A stretch of DNA of 64,000 nucleotides from Aureimonas sp. Leaf324 (GTDB lineage Bacteria; Pseudomonadota; Alphaproteobacteria; Rhizobiales; Rhizobiaceae). The DNA lies in the NCBI RefSeq assembly GCF_001423245.1, contig NZ_LMOH01000007.1, positions 1 through 64,000 of the forward strand, written 5' to 3'. Positions within the stretch are counted from its first letter, which is position 1; the number at the start of each line of letters is the position of its first letter. Shown here piece by piece: positions 8,067 through 16,160 of the stretch. The notes beneath the pieces are model-generated. The model did not search any database. It had not been told where the DNA came from and was given only the letters and a program-made list of their open reading frames with translations. Both the position numbers and the translations under genes were made by a program.

Positions 8067-8643
8067 CGCCCCGCTCCCGACCTGAATAACTAGCGGTTGC
8101 AGAATTTTCGTCGAGTGGGTTGTATCGTCGCGTTGGTGACCGCGGCATCGGCCGGTCTGCCTGGCAGACGATGATGAAGGAGGCGACGGTCGATATCCCG
8201 CCGTCACGAGCCTGGGCATGCCGTAGCGCGGCATCGGCATGGCGGTGCGTTGCGACCGACCCTCCCGCACGACATCCACCGCTCCGAAATGCGGCTCCTC
8301 CTCGATGATCGCCGACCGGCGTTACAGCGTCGACGAGGAGGAAGCTCGGAGGCCCGCCCCTGATGTCGCATGATCGTCTGGAGTCCGGTGACTTGCCCTT
8401 GATCGACGACTTGCCGTCGCCGATGCCGGGCGCGCACCCTTCCGGGCTGACGAACGAGATCCGCGTTCTGAAAGGCACGGGCCGCAGCAGGGCGACGTGC
8501 GGCCGCATCTAACCTAAGCTTCGAGGGGCACGGGTCCGTTGCGGCGGGTTGCTGCGGCATCCCCGAGAAGGAATACGCGCGCCCGATCGGCGCCGCGAGC
8601 ATTCGGAAGGGTCGAGGCCCGGCGGCGTCGAGAAGGGCCGGCT
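8067..8643. other. 577-bp gap with no confident gene
   Basis: No convincing protein or RNA gene fills this stretch. It holds the promoter side of the small minus-strand gene and the region after the asparaginase stop. Two short, partly overlapping plus-strand frames occur, 8239-8373 (44 aa) and 8363-8512 (49 aa); the second is listed separately. Longer antisense frames read as Arg/Pro-rich translations typical of GC-rich noise. I saw no strong terminator hairpin or palindrome. Confidence 0.5.
8363..8512 (+). CDS. Possible 49-residue small protein
   Basis: An ATG frame starting MSHDRLESGDLPLIDDLPSP and ending at TAA 8512. Most third codon positions are G or C, as in real genes here, and a CGGAGG lies about 10 bp upstream of the ATG. 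There is no recognisable domain, signal or membrane helix. It overlaps the end of another 44-residue frame by 11 bp. Short frames with high GC3 also arise by chance in this composition, so the call is weak. Confidence 0.2.
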   Translation: MSHDRLESGDLPLIDDLPSPMPGAHPSGLTNEIRVLKGTGRSRATCGRI

Positions 8644-9624
8644 TCAGCCTCCGAGTTCGGTGAACACCGCGCGAAGGTCGATCCCCTCGCTCGCCAGGGC
8701 GACGGCCGCCAGGATGCGAGCCTTGGCGCCGCTGAGATCGCCCGCGAAGATCGCCCCCGCCCGTTCGAGATCGCGTCCGCCGCCATTGCCGTAGACGGGT
8801 TTCACCCGCCCTTCCGGGCATCGGGAGGTGACGATCACCGGGATTCCGGACGCGATGATCTCCGCCGCCGCGCCCGTCACGATCGGCGGCGTGTTGCCGC
8901 GGCCGAACCCTTCAATGACGATCGCCTTCGCCCCATCGCCGGCCACGAACCGCAGCACGCGGTCCGAACAGCCCATCGCCATGCGGACGAGTTCGACGCC
9001 GGTCTCGATGCGTGTCGGGGCGAACGAGCGTCGGAGCGTCGGGCGGCGGTGGATGCGCACCAGCGTGCCGTCCACCTCGCCGAGCTTCCCGTGCTCGCCC
9101 GACCGGAACGTGTCGGTGCGGGCCGTATGGGTCTTCGTCACGTCGCGAGCGGCGTGGAAGTCGCCCTCGAACAGGATCATCGACCCGAGCCCGACCGCCT
9201 CCGGCGCCGCTGCCAGGCGCACGGCTTCGGCGATGTTCCGCGGACCATCGGTATCCGGCGCGTCGGCGCTGCGCTGCGCCCCCGTGAAGACGACGGGCTT
9301 CGCCGAGTTCACGACGAGGTCGGCGAGAAACGCACTCTCCTCCATCGTGTCGGTGCCGTGGGTTACGACCACGCCGTCGCAGGCGGGGTCGGCCAGATGC
9401 TGGTCGATGCGCCGGGCGAGCGCGAAGGCGAGCGGCAGGTCGATCGAGAACGAGTTGACGCTGCAGAAGTCGTCCACCGCGATTTCGATCCCCTCGAGCC
9501 GGTCGTGCAGGCCGGCTCGCAGCGCCTCGCCGCGTACGGAGGCCACGACGTCCGCATCGGCGCTCGACGTTTCGGCGCGGGACGCGATGGTCCCACCGGT
9601 GGTGACGAGTTGGATGCGCGGCAT
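8644..9624 (-). CDS. L-asparaginase family amidohydrolase
   Basis: A 326-residue enzyme that hydrolyses asparagine, and sometimes glutamine, to aspartate and ammonia. The first catalytic block TTGGTIAS lies at residues 8-15 with nucleophile Thr12; the second block VVTHGTDTMEE carries the Thr-Lys-Asp-type relay partners. There is no signal peptide, so it is likely cytoplasmic. The start has GAGGGAAC upstream. It begins 30 bp after the stop of an Fsr-type efflux gene on the same strand, so the two probably form an operon. The length fits bacterial asparaginases; substrate preference cannot be read from the sequence. Confidence 0.92.
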   Translation of the reverse strand: MPRIQLVTTGGTIASRAETSSADADVVASVRGEALRAGLHDRLEGIEIAVDDFCSVNSFSIDLPLAFALARRIDQHLADPACDGVVVTHGTDTMEESAFLADLVVNSAKPVVFTGAQRSADAPDTDGPRNIAEAVRLAAAPEAVGLGSMILFEGDFHAARDVTKTHTARTDTFRSGEHGKLGEVDGTLVRIHRRPTLRRSFAPTRIETGVELVRMAMGCSDRVLRFVAGDGAKAIVIEGFGRGNTPPIVTGAAAEIIASGIPVIVTSRCPEGRVKPVYGNGGGRDLERAGAIFAGDLSGAKARILAAVALASEGIDLRAVFTELGG

Positions 9625-9654
9625 GACGGGTTCCCTCGAGAAGGCCCGCCTCGA

Positions 9655-10854
9655 TCAGCGCAGGGACGGCAGCCTGGGCAGGAGGATCGTGGCGAGGCCG
9701 AGAAGCGGCAGATACGAGACCGTGCGATACACGAACTCGATACCCGCCGTATCGGCGAAATCGCCGAGGAACGCGGCCCCGAGCCCGCCAGCACCGAAAG
9801 CGAATCCGAAGAACATGCCCGCCACCAGCCCGACCCGTCCCGGCAACAGCTCCTGCGCGAACACGACGATCGCGGGGAAGGCTGACGCCAGGACGAAGCC
9901 GATGATGACCGTCAGGACGCCCGTCAGCGGCAGGTTGGCGTAGGGAAGGAGAAGCGCGAAGGGAATGACGCCGAGGATCGAGAACCAGATCACGAAGCGC
10001 GCACCGTAGCGGTCGCCGATCGGGCCGCCGAGGAACGTTCCCGCGGCGGCTGCCCCAAGGAAAAGGAACAGCATCAGCTGCGCCTCGCGCACCGACAGCG
10101 CGAAGCGGTCGATGACGTAGAACGTGTAGTAGCTGGAAAAGCTCGCCATGTAGACGTTCTTCGTCGCCGTCAGGAGAACGAGGATCGCGATCGCCCAGAG
10201 CACGGTGTTGCGCGGCAGCGGCAGGGCGCGGCTCACCGGCGCGCGGCCGATCTGCGCGCGGCGATGGCCGGCATACCAGTTGCCCGCCCAGGTCAGGATC
10301 GCGATGCCGAGAAACGCGATCCCGGCGAACCAGGCGATGCTGTGCTGGCCGTAGGGCAGGACGATGAAGGCGGCGAGCAGCGGACCGAGCGCAGTCCCGG
10401 CATTGCCGCCGAGCTGGAAGAGCGACTGCGCGAAGCCGTGGCGGCCGCCCGACGCTGCGCGCGCCACGCGCGACGCCTCCGGATGGAACACCGCCGATCC
10501 GAAGCCGATCAGGCTGGCGGCGAGAAGCAGCATGGGAAAGCTGCCGGCCGACGACAGAAGAAGGAGGCCGCAGAGCGTCGACCCCATTCCGACGGGCAGC
10601 GCGTAGGGCAGCGGCCAGCGGTCGGTGACGACGCCGACCCCCGGCTGCAGCAGCGATGCCGTGATCTGGAACGTCATCGTCAGGAGCCCGATCTGCACGA
10701 AATCGAGCGCGTAATTCTCTTTCAGAAGCGGATAGAGCGACGCGAGCAGCGACTGCATCACGTCGTTCAACATGTGGCAGCCGCTCATGGCGAACAGAAC
10801 GGACAGCGTCGTCTTCTCGCGCAACGACGTCGAGGCGGCAGTGATGGTCGACAT
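9655..10854 (-). CDS. fsr: MFS efflux transporter, fosmidomycin-resistance (Fsr) type
   Basis: A 399-residue major-facilitator protein with about twelve helices. The N-terminal pattern CHMLNDVMQSLLASLYPLLK and the block GSAVFHPEASRVAR are characteristic of the Fsr subfamily, which exports fosmidomycin in E. coli. A sugar-phosphate-like or other anionic substrate is possible here. The GGPIGDRYGARFV loop between the halves fits MFS topology. The asparaginase gene follows 30 bp downstream on the same strand. Confidence is high for the subfamily, modest for the drug substrate. Confidence 0.9.
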   Translation of the reverse strand: MSTITAASTSLREKTTLSVLFAMSGCHMLNDVMQSLLASLYPLLKENYALDFVQIGLLTMTFQITASLLQPGVGVVTDRWPLPYALPVGMGSTLCGLLLLSSAGSFPMLLLAASLIGFGSAVFHPEASRVARAASGGRHGFAQSLFQLGGNAGTALGPLLAAFIVLPYGQHSIAWFAGIAFLGIAILTWAGNWYAGHRRAQIGRAPVSRALPLPRNTVLWAIAILVLLTATKNVYMASFSSYYTFYVIDRFALSVREAQLMLFLFLGAAAAGTFLGGPIGDRYGARFVIWFSILGVIPFALLLPYANLPLTGVLTVIIGFVLASAFPAIVVFAQELLPGRVGLVAGMFFGFAFGAGGLGAAFLGDFADTAGIEFVYRTVSYLPLLGLATILLPRLPSLR

Positions 10855-10970
10855 GCGAACGAACCCCCGTCCGTGGCCACGCGCTCCCGCCGCGCCCTCA
10901 CGACTGTAAGGCGTGCGAACGGTTCGACGCGGGCTGTATCATGTCTTCCCGGCGTCTGTCGCGGGAGTTT

Positions 10971-11153
10971 TTACGGCGTTTCGCCGGGGACCGACGCGCC
11001 CGTGGTCACCGTCCCGCCCGTCGTGGACGACGGTGGCCCGCCCTCCCGGCTCGAAAAGAACATGAAGTAGAGAACGCCCAGGACGACGACCGCCGTGACG
11101 ACCGCCCACAGCGAGCCGCGCTTGCGGTTGGAAGGCTTGTCGAACTTGGCCAA
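10971..11153 (-). CDS. Small membrane-anchored protein, unknown function
   Basis: A 60-residue protein: basic N-terminus (MAKFDKPSNRKRGSLW), one membrane helix around residues 16-34 (VVTAVVVLGVLYFMFF), then a Ser/Thr/Gly/Pro-rich tail that would face the periplasm. It lies alone between the efflux gene and a run of small plus-strand genes. I do not recognise a named family; similar one-helix proteins are common in this order. The helix and ordered composition favour a real gene. Confidence 0.55.
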   Translation of the reverse strand: MAKFDKPSNRKRGSLWAVVTAVVVLGVLYFMFFSSREGGPPSSTTGGTVTTGASVPGETP

Positions 11154-11258
11154 GGACGTACTCCGTTAGGTTTCGGGCATGGGCCGACATATGGGGCGGC
11201 GCACGCCGATGTCGTCGGTTTCCGGCAAATTCGGGAGCGGCTTGGCGCATCGTGCGTT

Positions 11259-11286
11259 GGAGGTCTCAGTGACAAGGGAGACCTCC
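11259..11286 (+). promoter_or_regulatory. Hairpin over the ribosome site of the 11288 gene
   Basis: Perfect 9-bp arms, GGAGGTCTC at 11259-11267 and GAGACCTCC at 11278-11286, enclose a 10-base loop. The second arm ends one base before the ATG at 11288 and overlaps the AGGGAG ribosome site at 11275-11280. In mRNA this would partly hide the ribosome site, so it could control translation; as DNA it could equally be an operator. The regulator is unknown. Confidence 0.5.
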
Positions 11287-11287
11287 G

Positions 11288-11485
11288 ATGACGCAACCCG
11301 ATCCGAAAACGCAGCCGGGCGAGACGCAGACCGAAGAGGAACGGCAGATCGCGGCGCAGTTCGCCGGTCTCGACAACGATCTCGTTCAGGTGGAGGCCCC
11401 CGATGGAAGGGCGGAGCCGCGGGACGAGATCCTCAGCGACGAAGACGGTGGCGTCGAGACCGACGATCAGGGGCAACAGCGATGA
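11288..11485 (+). CDS. Small acidic protein, unknown function
   Basis: A 65-residue, strongly acidic and Gln-rich protein that starts MTQPDPKTQPGETQTEEERQ and carries QIAAQFAGLDNDLVQVE in the middle. There is no signal peptide, Cys or membrane helix; much of it is likely disordered. A hairpin covers its ribosome site. Its stop overlaps the ATG of the next small gene (ATGA), which argues that both are real and co-translated. Function is unknown. Confidence 0.55.
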   Translation: MTQPDPKTQPGETQTEEERQIAAQFAGLDNDLVQVEAPDGRAEPRDEILSDEDGGVETDDQGQQR

Positions 11486-11658
11486 ACGTCGAGGAGAGCA
11501 TCCGGCAGGCGATCGTCGGCGAACTCCAGCAGCAGGCCGAGATCAGCGATGGGCGCCTCCACGTGGAGGAGACGGAGACCGGCGTTCTCCTGAACGGTCC
11601 GGTCGACCTCGACGAGTTGATCATGGTCGTGATGGGTTCGATCGCCGGCGGCCCCTGA
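11482..11658 (+). CDS. Small protein, unknown function, co-translated with 11288 gene
   Basis: A 58-residue protein starting MNVEESIRQAIVGELQQQAE. The first half looks like an amphipathic helix, the rest like a short beta segment (LHVEETETGVLLNGPVDLDEL) ending in a hydrophobic MVVMGSIAGGP. The start overlaps the previous stop by 4 bp. No family recognised. The pair could act together as a small complex, but this is only inferred from the coupling. Confidence 0.5.
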   Translation: MNVEESIRQAIVGELQQQAEISDGRLHVEETETGVLLNGPVDLDELIMVVMGSIAGGP

Positions 11659-11786
11659 ACGCCGTCGATGCCTTTGGCGAGTCCGGCGCCGAACGACGAC
11701 AGGCTCCCTCTCCGCATAATCGATCGGACTTCGCGAGAGGCGGTGCTTTGCCTATGAAGGCGGAAACGCGAAGGAGACACGAGCCC

Positions 11787-11969
11787 ATGGCCTTCAAGAC
11801 ACCGCACGAGACCGCTGCCGAGGCGAAGATCGCCAAGGCCGGCTGGAAACGAGACAAGAAAACGAACCTCTGGAAATGCTTCCGCGAGCCTGACCGCGGC
11901 AAGACCTTTTCCGGCACGGCGGTCGAGCTGGCCCGCATCCTGGACGACAAGGCCGCGGCTCAAAGCTGA
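11787..11969 (+). CDS. Small basic protein, unknown function
   Basis: A 60-residue protein starting MAFKTPHETAAEAKIAKAGW. The middle (KRDKKTNLWKCFREPDRGKTF) is Lys/Arg-rich with two Trp and one Cys, which could fit nucleic-acid binding. AAGGAG at 11771-11776 supports ATG 11787; an in-frame ATG at 11754 is the alternative. The stop codon directly abuts the stop of the hydratase gene on the other strand, both within TGATCA. I know no named domain. Confidence 0.5.
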   Translation: MAFKTPHETAAEAKIAKAGWKRDKKTNLWKCFREPDRGKTFSGTAVELARILDDKAAAQS

Positions 11970-13052
11970 TCAGTAGCCGAACACCGGGTCCGCCCGGCCC
12001 GGCCGATCCGCGAGAGTCGCGTCCAGCGCCGGCTGACGCCAGTCCGGCCGGGCGGACGGCCATTTCGGATTGCGATCCTTGTCGATCACCGCGGCTCGCA
12101 CGCCTTCGTAGAAGTCGTCCATCTCCAGGCAGAAGCAGGCAGCCCGAAACTCCCGGACGAGGCACGCCTCCAGCGTCTCGCTCGCCTCCCCTTCGGCCAG
12201 AAGCGCATTGGTCACGGCCATCGACCAAGGCGAGCGCCCTCGCAACGTCTCCAGCGTCCGCCGCGCGAAGCTGCCATGCACGGGATCACCGTCCATTTCA
12301 CCGAGCACCCGCTCGATCTCCGCGACGTCGGTTTGGCGGAAGGCCTCGGCGATCGCCGCCCCATGATGCGCCAGAAGCGGCGCGCCGATCTCGTCGGCCT
12401 CGCACCGGATCAGTGCATCGACGGCTTCATGGGTCGCGCCCGGCATGAGTTCGGTCAACTGCCGGCGCAACTCCGAAAGCCGATTGGAGGGAACGCGCCA
12501 GTCGAACAGCCCCGCCGCCAAGGCGTCCCCAGCATCGACCGCCTCGCCGGTGAGGGCGAGATAGCGACCGAACGCCCCCGCGAGGCGGGGCAGCACGTAG
12601 GTCGCTCCGACATCGGGCAGGAAACCGATCCCGACTTCCGGCATCGCGAAGCGCACGCGTTCGGTCGCGACGCGGTGCCGGAGGTGCATCACGAGGCCCG
12701 CGCCCCCGCCCATCACGATGCCATCCGCCAGCGCGACGACCGGCTTCGGCGCATGCGCCAGCCGCGACAGGAGTTCGTACTCCTCGCGCCAGAAGGCCTC
12801 GGCGATGCCGTCCCCGGCCCGGCCGCTGGCGATCACAGCGCGAATGTCCCCGCCCGCGCAGAACGCCCGCTCCCCCGTGCCTTCCAGAAGCACGACCGCG
12901 ACGGACGGATCATCGAGGAAACCGTCCAATGCCTCTCGCATCGCCCTGATCATGCCGAGGTCGAGAGCATTCAGCGCCTTCGGCCGGTTCAGCCGGATCA
13001 CACCCGCCCCCCCTTCCCGGCCGGCCACCACGGTTTTCTCGTCGTGCGACAT
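11970..13052 (-). CDS. Enoyl-CoA hydratase/isomerase family, likely 3-hydroxyisobutyryl-CoA hydrolase
   Basis: A 360-residue crotonase-fold enzyme. The oxyanion-hole segments are ERAFCAGGDIRAV and DGIVMGGGAGLVMHLRHRV, followed by FAMPEVGIGFLPDVGATYVL with the Glu of the hydrolase group. The length (crotonases are about 260) and the long C-terminal extension with LEMDDFYEGVRA match 3-hydroxyisobutyryl-CoA hydrolases of valine breakdown, which often end in a PxWxP-type segment as here (NPKWPS). Start 13052 has GGGGGAGGG upstream on the minus strand. No other valine-pathway genes are nearby. A general enoyl-CoA hydratase is the alternative. Confidence 0.85.
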   Translation of the reverse strand: MSHDEKTVVAGREGGAGVIRLNRPKALNALDLGMIRAMREALDGFLDDPSVAVVLLEGTGERAFCAGGDIRAVIASGRAGDGIAEAFWREEYELLSRLAHAPKPVVALADGIVMGGGAGLVMHLRHRVATERVRFAMPEVGIGFLPDVGATYVLPRLAGAFGRYLALTGEAVDAGDALAAGLFDWRVPSNRLSELRRQLTELMPGATHEAVDALIRCEADEIGAPLLAHHGAAIAEAFRQTDVAEIERVLGEMDGDPVHGSFARRTLETLRGRSPWSMAVTNALLAEGEASETLEACLVREFRAACFCLEMDDFYEGVRAAVIDKDRNPKWPSARPDWRQPALDATLADRPGRADPVFGY

Positions 13053-13191
13053 GCGCCCTCCCCCATCGGCACCCACGCGCAGGTTGACGGGGAAAACCGC
13101 CGCTGTCACGGCGGAAGGTGCCTCGCCGATGCAACCGCCTCGCCGGTCGCGCGTAATCACATCACGAATGACGTGAACGGGACTTCGACAC

Positions 13192-13536
13192 ATGAGCACG
13201 ACGCTGGACGAGGATCGGGTCCGCCAGAAGGCGCACGAAATCTGGGAATCGGAGGGCCGCCCCGGTGGACGTGCGGCTTCCCACTGGATGCAGGCGAAGG
13301 AGATCGTCGCGCTGAAGGACAGCTTCGGCTCGACCCTGACGCCCGTGGAAGACACGCTCGAGGACAAGCCGGAGCCGGCCGTCGCCTTCGAGAACCAGGG
13401 CGAGTTCCCGGAACTGACGGATATCGGCGAGGGTGCCCGCGGCCCGAGCTGGCAGGCCGCGCGCGAGACGACCGGCGCCAACGACGCCGACGCCGACCCG
13501 GACAACACCGTGCCGTCGCAAGGCACCCGCCCCTAA
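13192..13536 (+). CDS. DUF2934 domain protein
   Basis: A 114-residue acidic protein. Residues 6 to about 42 match the DUF2934 pattern, a helix ending in AHEIWESEGRPGGRAASHW. The rest is low in structure and rich in Asp, Glu, Pro and Thr. DUF2934 proteins are small, of unknown role, and common in rhizobia. The next gene starts 23 bp downstream and encodes another acidic small protein, so they likely share a transcript. No membrane helix or signal peptide is present. Confidence 0.75.
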   Translation: MSTTLDEDRVRQKAHEIWESEGRPGGRAASHWMQAKEIVALKDSFGSTLTPVEDTLEDKPEPAVAFENQGEFPELTDIGEGARGPSWQAARETTGANDADADPDNTVPSQGTRP

Positions 13537-13559
13537 CGGCGCGAACAGGAGACCGACCG

Positions 13560-13898
13560 ATGGCCAAGGACTTCCCCGAGCAGCGCATGCCGAACGACCG
13601 GCAGCGCAGCGAATTTGCCGAAAGCTCCAACCTTAGCGAAGCCGACCGCGCGCTCCTCGAAACGGCAACCGCCGAAGCCCTGCCGGACGCCGAGGATCGT
13701 CAGGCGGATTCGTTGGCCGACGACGACGCGACTGAGCCCGGCGTCTACGCCGAGCCCCGGAGCGAAATCACCGCGCCGATGCCCGGCACGGGCTACGACG
13801 AGACCGAGGATGGCCTCGCCGATCAGGACGAAGCCGTGCGTCAGCAGGCCGAAGACCGCGTGACCGGCAGCCCGGAGGAGCTGAACTTCAAGGCGTGA
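13560..13898 (+). CDS. Small acidic protein, unknown function
   Basis: A 112-residue acidic protein starting MAKDFPEQRMPNDRQRSEFA and ending ELNFKA. It is predicted mostly disordered, with many Asp, Glu, Ala and Pro residues and no Cys. It follows the DUF2934 gene by 23 bp and has AGGAGA just upstream of the ATG. Its stop lies 3 bp from the stop of the SRAP gene on the opposite strand. I do not recognise a family. Confidence 0.55.
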   Translation: MAKDFPEQRMPNDRQRSEFAESSNLSEADRALLETATAEALPDAEDRQADSLADDDATEPGVYAEPRSEITAPMPGTGYDETEDGLADQDEAVRQQAEDRVTGSPEELNFKA

Positions 13899-13901
13899 GG
13901 C

Positions 13902-14552
13902 TCAGCCGTCGCTGCGCTGGCCTCGCGCCACGATCCGCAGCGCTTCGTCGGGCAGCGGACGCTGCAAGGAGTGCGCCTCGTTCCAGGGCGCTTCCAGCCA
14001 CGCATCCATATCCGCCTGCTCGGTCAGGATGACCGGCATCGCTTTCGGATGAACCTGTCCGACAACGCTGTTGGCCGTGGTGGTGAGGAAGCCGTAGGCG
14101 TCGACCGTCACCTCTCCCTCCGCCTTGCGGCGCGTGCTGGTCCACCGGGTCCACACCCCGGCGAAGGCCATCGTCGGGCGCTCGTCCGATGCCGCGAACC
14201 AGACCGGGACCTTGGTCTTGTCCGGCAGCGTCTCGTACTCGCAGAAGGCATTGAAGGGTACGAGGCATCGATGCGCGGGCGTCAGCCAGCGCCGCCAATG
14301 CGGGCTCGCCGTGTTGCGGATGTTCGTCACGCCGGGATCGGTGGATCGACCCTTCAGCGCGAACTGGGGCGACGGCATTCCCCAGCGGGCTGGCGCCAGT
14401 TCCCGTTCGCCCTCGGACAGGCGGATGATCGGCGCGCTTTGATCCGGAAAGATCGCCGGCATCGCGGCGAGATTTCCGAGCCTGTCACGCGTCGCCCTGG
14501 CGAAGTCCCGCATGGCCGACTGGGTAGTCGTCAACGAATAGAGGTTGCACAT
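13902..14552 (-). CDS. SOS response-associated peptidase (SRAP/HMCES family)
   Basis: A 216-residue protein of the YedK/HMCES family. Cys2 is the residue that, after removal of Met1, forms a thiazolidine crosslink with abasic sites in single-stranded DNA. The other active-site residues are visible: the Asn in NIRNTAS, the Glu in FNAFCEYE and the His in VHPKAMPVIL. The family shields abasic sites during replication. Length is normal. It is divergent from the DHA2 efflux gene, with 134 bp between them. I saw no LexA-like box, although I cannot rule one out. Confidence 0.93.
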   Translation of the reverse strand: MCNLYSLTTTQSAMRDFARATRDRLGNLAAMPAIFPDQSAPIIRLSEGERELAPARWGMPSPQFALKGRSTDPGVTNIRNTASPHWRRWLTPAHRCLVPFNAFCEYETLPDKTKVPVWFAASDERPTMAFAGVWTRWTSTRRKAEGEVTVDAYGFLTTTANSVVGQVHPKAMPVILTEQADMDAWLEAPWNEAHSLQRPLPDEALRIVARGQRSDG

Positions 14553-14686
14553 CAGCCGTTCCCATAGTCGCGGGCGACTGCCATGCAGGGGCAGTCGCCG
14601 GCGCGGACATCACAACTAGCCTGCGACATCTCCGGGGCTAGTTTCCGCGTCGGACGTCACTTCGCATTCCAGCTTGATCGGTTCTC

Positions 14687-16090
14687 ATGCATCAGGACGG
14701 CTTGCCTCCCCTTCGCCGCCGGTTGGCCTTCGGCACGATCGCCATGGCGCTGTTCGTCGCCGTGCTCGACGGTACGGTCGCCAATGTCGCGCTGCCGCCC
14801 ATCACGCAGGACCTCGGCGTCTCGCCGGTGGAAGCGATCTGGGTCGTCAACGGATATCAGCTGGCGGTCACCGTGCTCCTCCTGCCGCTGGCACGCCTCG
14901 GAGAGATTCTGGGCTACCGGCGTGTCTATCTCACGGGCCTCGGCATCTTCACGCTGGCCTCGCTCGTCTGCGCCCTCTCCCGCTCGCTCGACATGCTGAT
15001 CGCGGCGCGCGTTCTTCAGGGCATCGGCGCGGCCGGCATCATGAGCGTCAACATCGCGCTCGTCCGCTTCATCTTTCCCGCCTCGCGATTGGGGCGCGCG
15101 GTCGGGCGCGTCGCGATCGTGGTGGGCGTGTCCTCGGCGGCCGGTCCGTCGCTGGCCGGTGCGATCCTGTCGGTCGCCTCCTGGCCGGCGCTGTTCCTGA
15201 TCAACGTACCGGTCGGCCTTCTCGCGCTGCTCGCCGGTTCGCGCACCCTTCCCGACACGCCGAAGTCCGGCCAGCCGTTCGACCTGAAGAGCGCCATCAT
15301 GAGCGCCCTGACCTTCGGCATGCTGATCTCCGGCGTCAACGGGATCGGCCATTCCGAAGGCCTCGCCTTTTCGCTTGCGCTGATCGTGGGCGGACTGATC
15401 GTCGGGACCGTGTTCGTGCGCTCGCAGTTGCGGCTGGCGGAGCCGATCCTGCCGGTCGACCTCCTGCGCCGACCGATCTTCGCTTTATCGGCCGCGACCT
15501 CGGTCTGCTCCTTCGGGGCGCAGGGCATCGCCTTCGTCTCCCTGCCGTTCCTGCTGCACGACGAACTGGGACGTTCGGCGGCGGAAACCGGCCTGCTGCT
15601 GACGCCCTGGCCGATCGCGACAGCGGTCGCCGCCGCGATCTCCGGCCGGTTGGCCGACCGCTTCAATCCCGGGCGCCTCAGCGCCATCGGCCTCTTCCTG
15701 TTCGCCGCGGGGCTTCTGGCGCTTGTGCTGATGCCCGCCAACCCCAGCGACGCCAACCTGATCTGGCGCCTGGCGCTGGCCGGTTTCGGCTTTGGCCTGT
15801 TCCAGACGCCGAACAACAAGATCCTGATCACCAGCGCGCCGCGCGAGCGCAGCGGCGGCGCGAGCGGCATCCAGTCCACCGCGCGTCTCGTCGGACAGTC
15901 GCTCGGCGTCGCGCTCGTCGCGGTGATGTTCGGACTGGTGAGCGATCACCCGCTGACCGCCGCGCTGCTGCTTGCTGCCGCTCTGGCCGCGGGCGGCATC
16001 GTGCCGTCGCTGCTGCGCCGCTACGAGGCGCCTCCGGTCGGCAAGCCGGCCAGCACGCTCCATACCGAGGAGATGGCGGCCGGCGGCTGA
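14687..16090 (+). CDS. MFS drug efflux transporter, DHA2 (14-helix) type
   Basis: A 467-residue transporter. The segment LDGTVANVALPPI in the first helix and the WVVNGYQLAVTVLLLPLARL motif are typical of the EmrB/QacA/SmvA group, and LGEILGYRRVYLTGL is the MFS loop between helices 2 and 3. The length fits 14 helices. It probably exports cationic or hydrophobic drugs by proton exchange. No membrane-fusion partner (EmrA-like) is adjacent, favouring a stand-alone SmvA-like pump. The ribosome site before ATG 14687 is weak. Confidence 0.9.
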   Translation: MHQDGLPPLRRRLAFGTIAMALFVAVLDGTVANVALPPITQDLGVSPVEAIWVVNGYQLAVTVLLLPLARLGEILGYRRVYLTGLGIFTLASLVCALSRSLDMLIAARVLQGIGAAGIMSVNIALVRFIFPASRLGRAVGRVAIVVGVSSAAGPSLAGAILSVASWPALFLINVPVGLLALLAGSRTLPDTPKSGQPFDLKSAIMSALTFGMLISGVNGIGHSEGLAFSLALIVGGLIVGTVFVRSQLRLAEPILPVDLLRRPIFALSAATSVCSFGAQGIAFVSLPFLLHDELGRSAAETGLLLTPWPIATAVAAAISGRLADRFNPGRLSAIGLFLFAAGLLALVLMPANPSDANLIWRLALAGFGFGLFQTPNNKILITSAPRERSGGASGIQSTARLVGQSLGVALVAVMFGLVSDHPLTAALLLAAALAAGGIVPSLLRRYEAPPVGKPASTLHTEEMAAGG

Positions 16091-16160
16091 CCGGCCGTTG
16101 GCAATTCCTTATGGCCTCGGATGGCAGAGCTTTCGGCCAGGGGAATGCGCGGAGGCCGCC

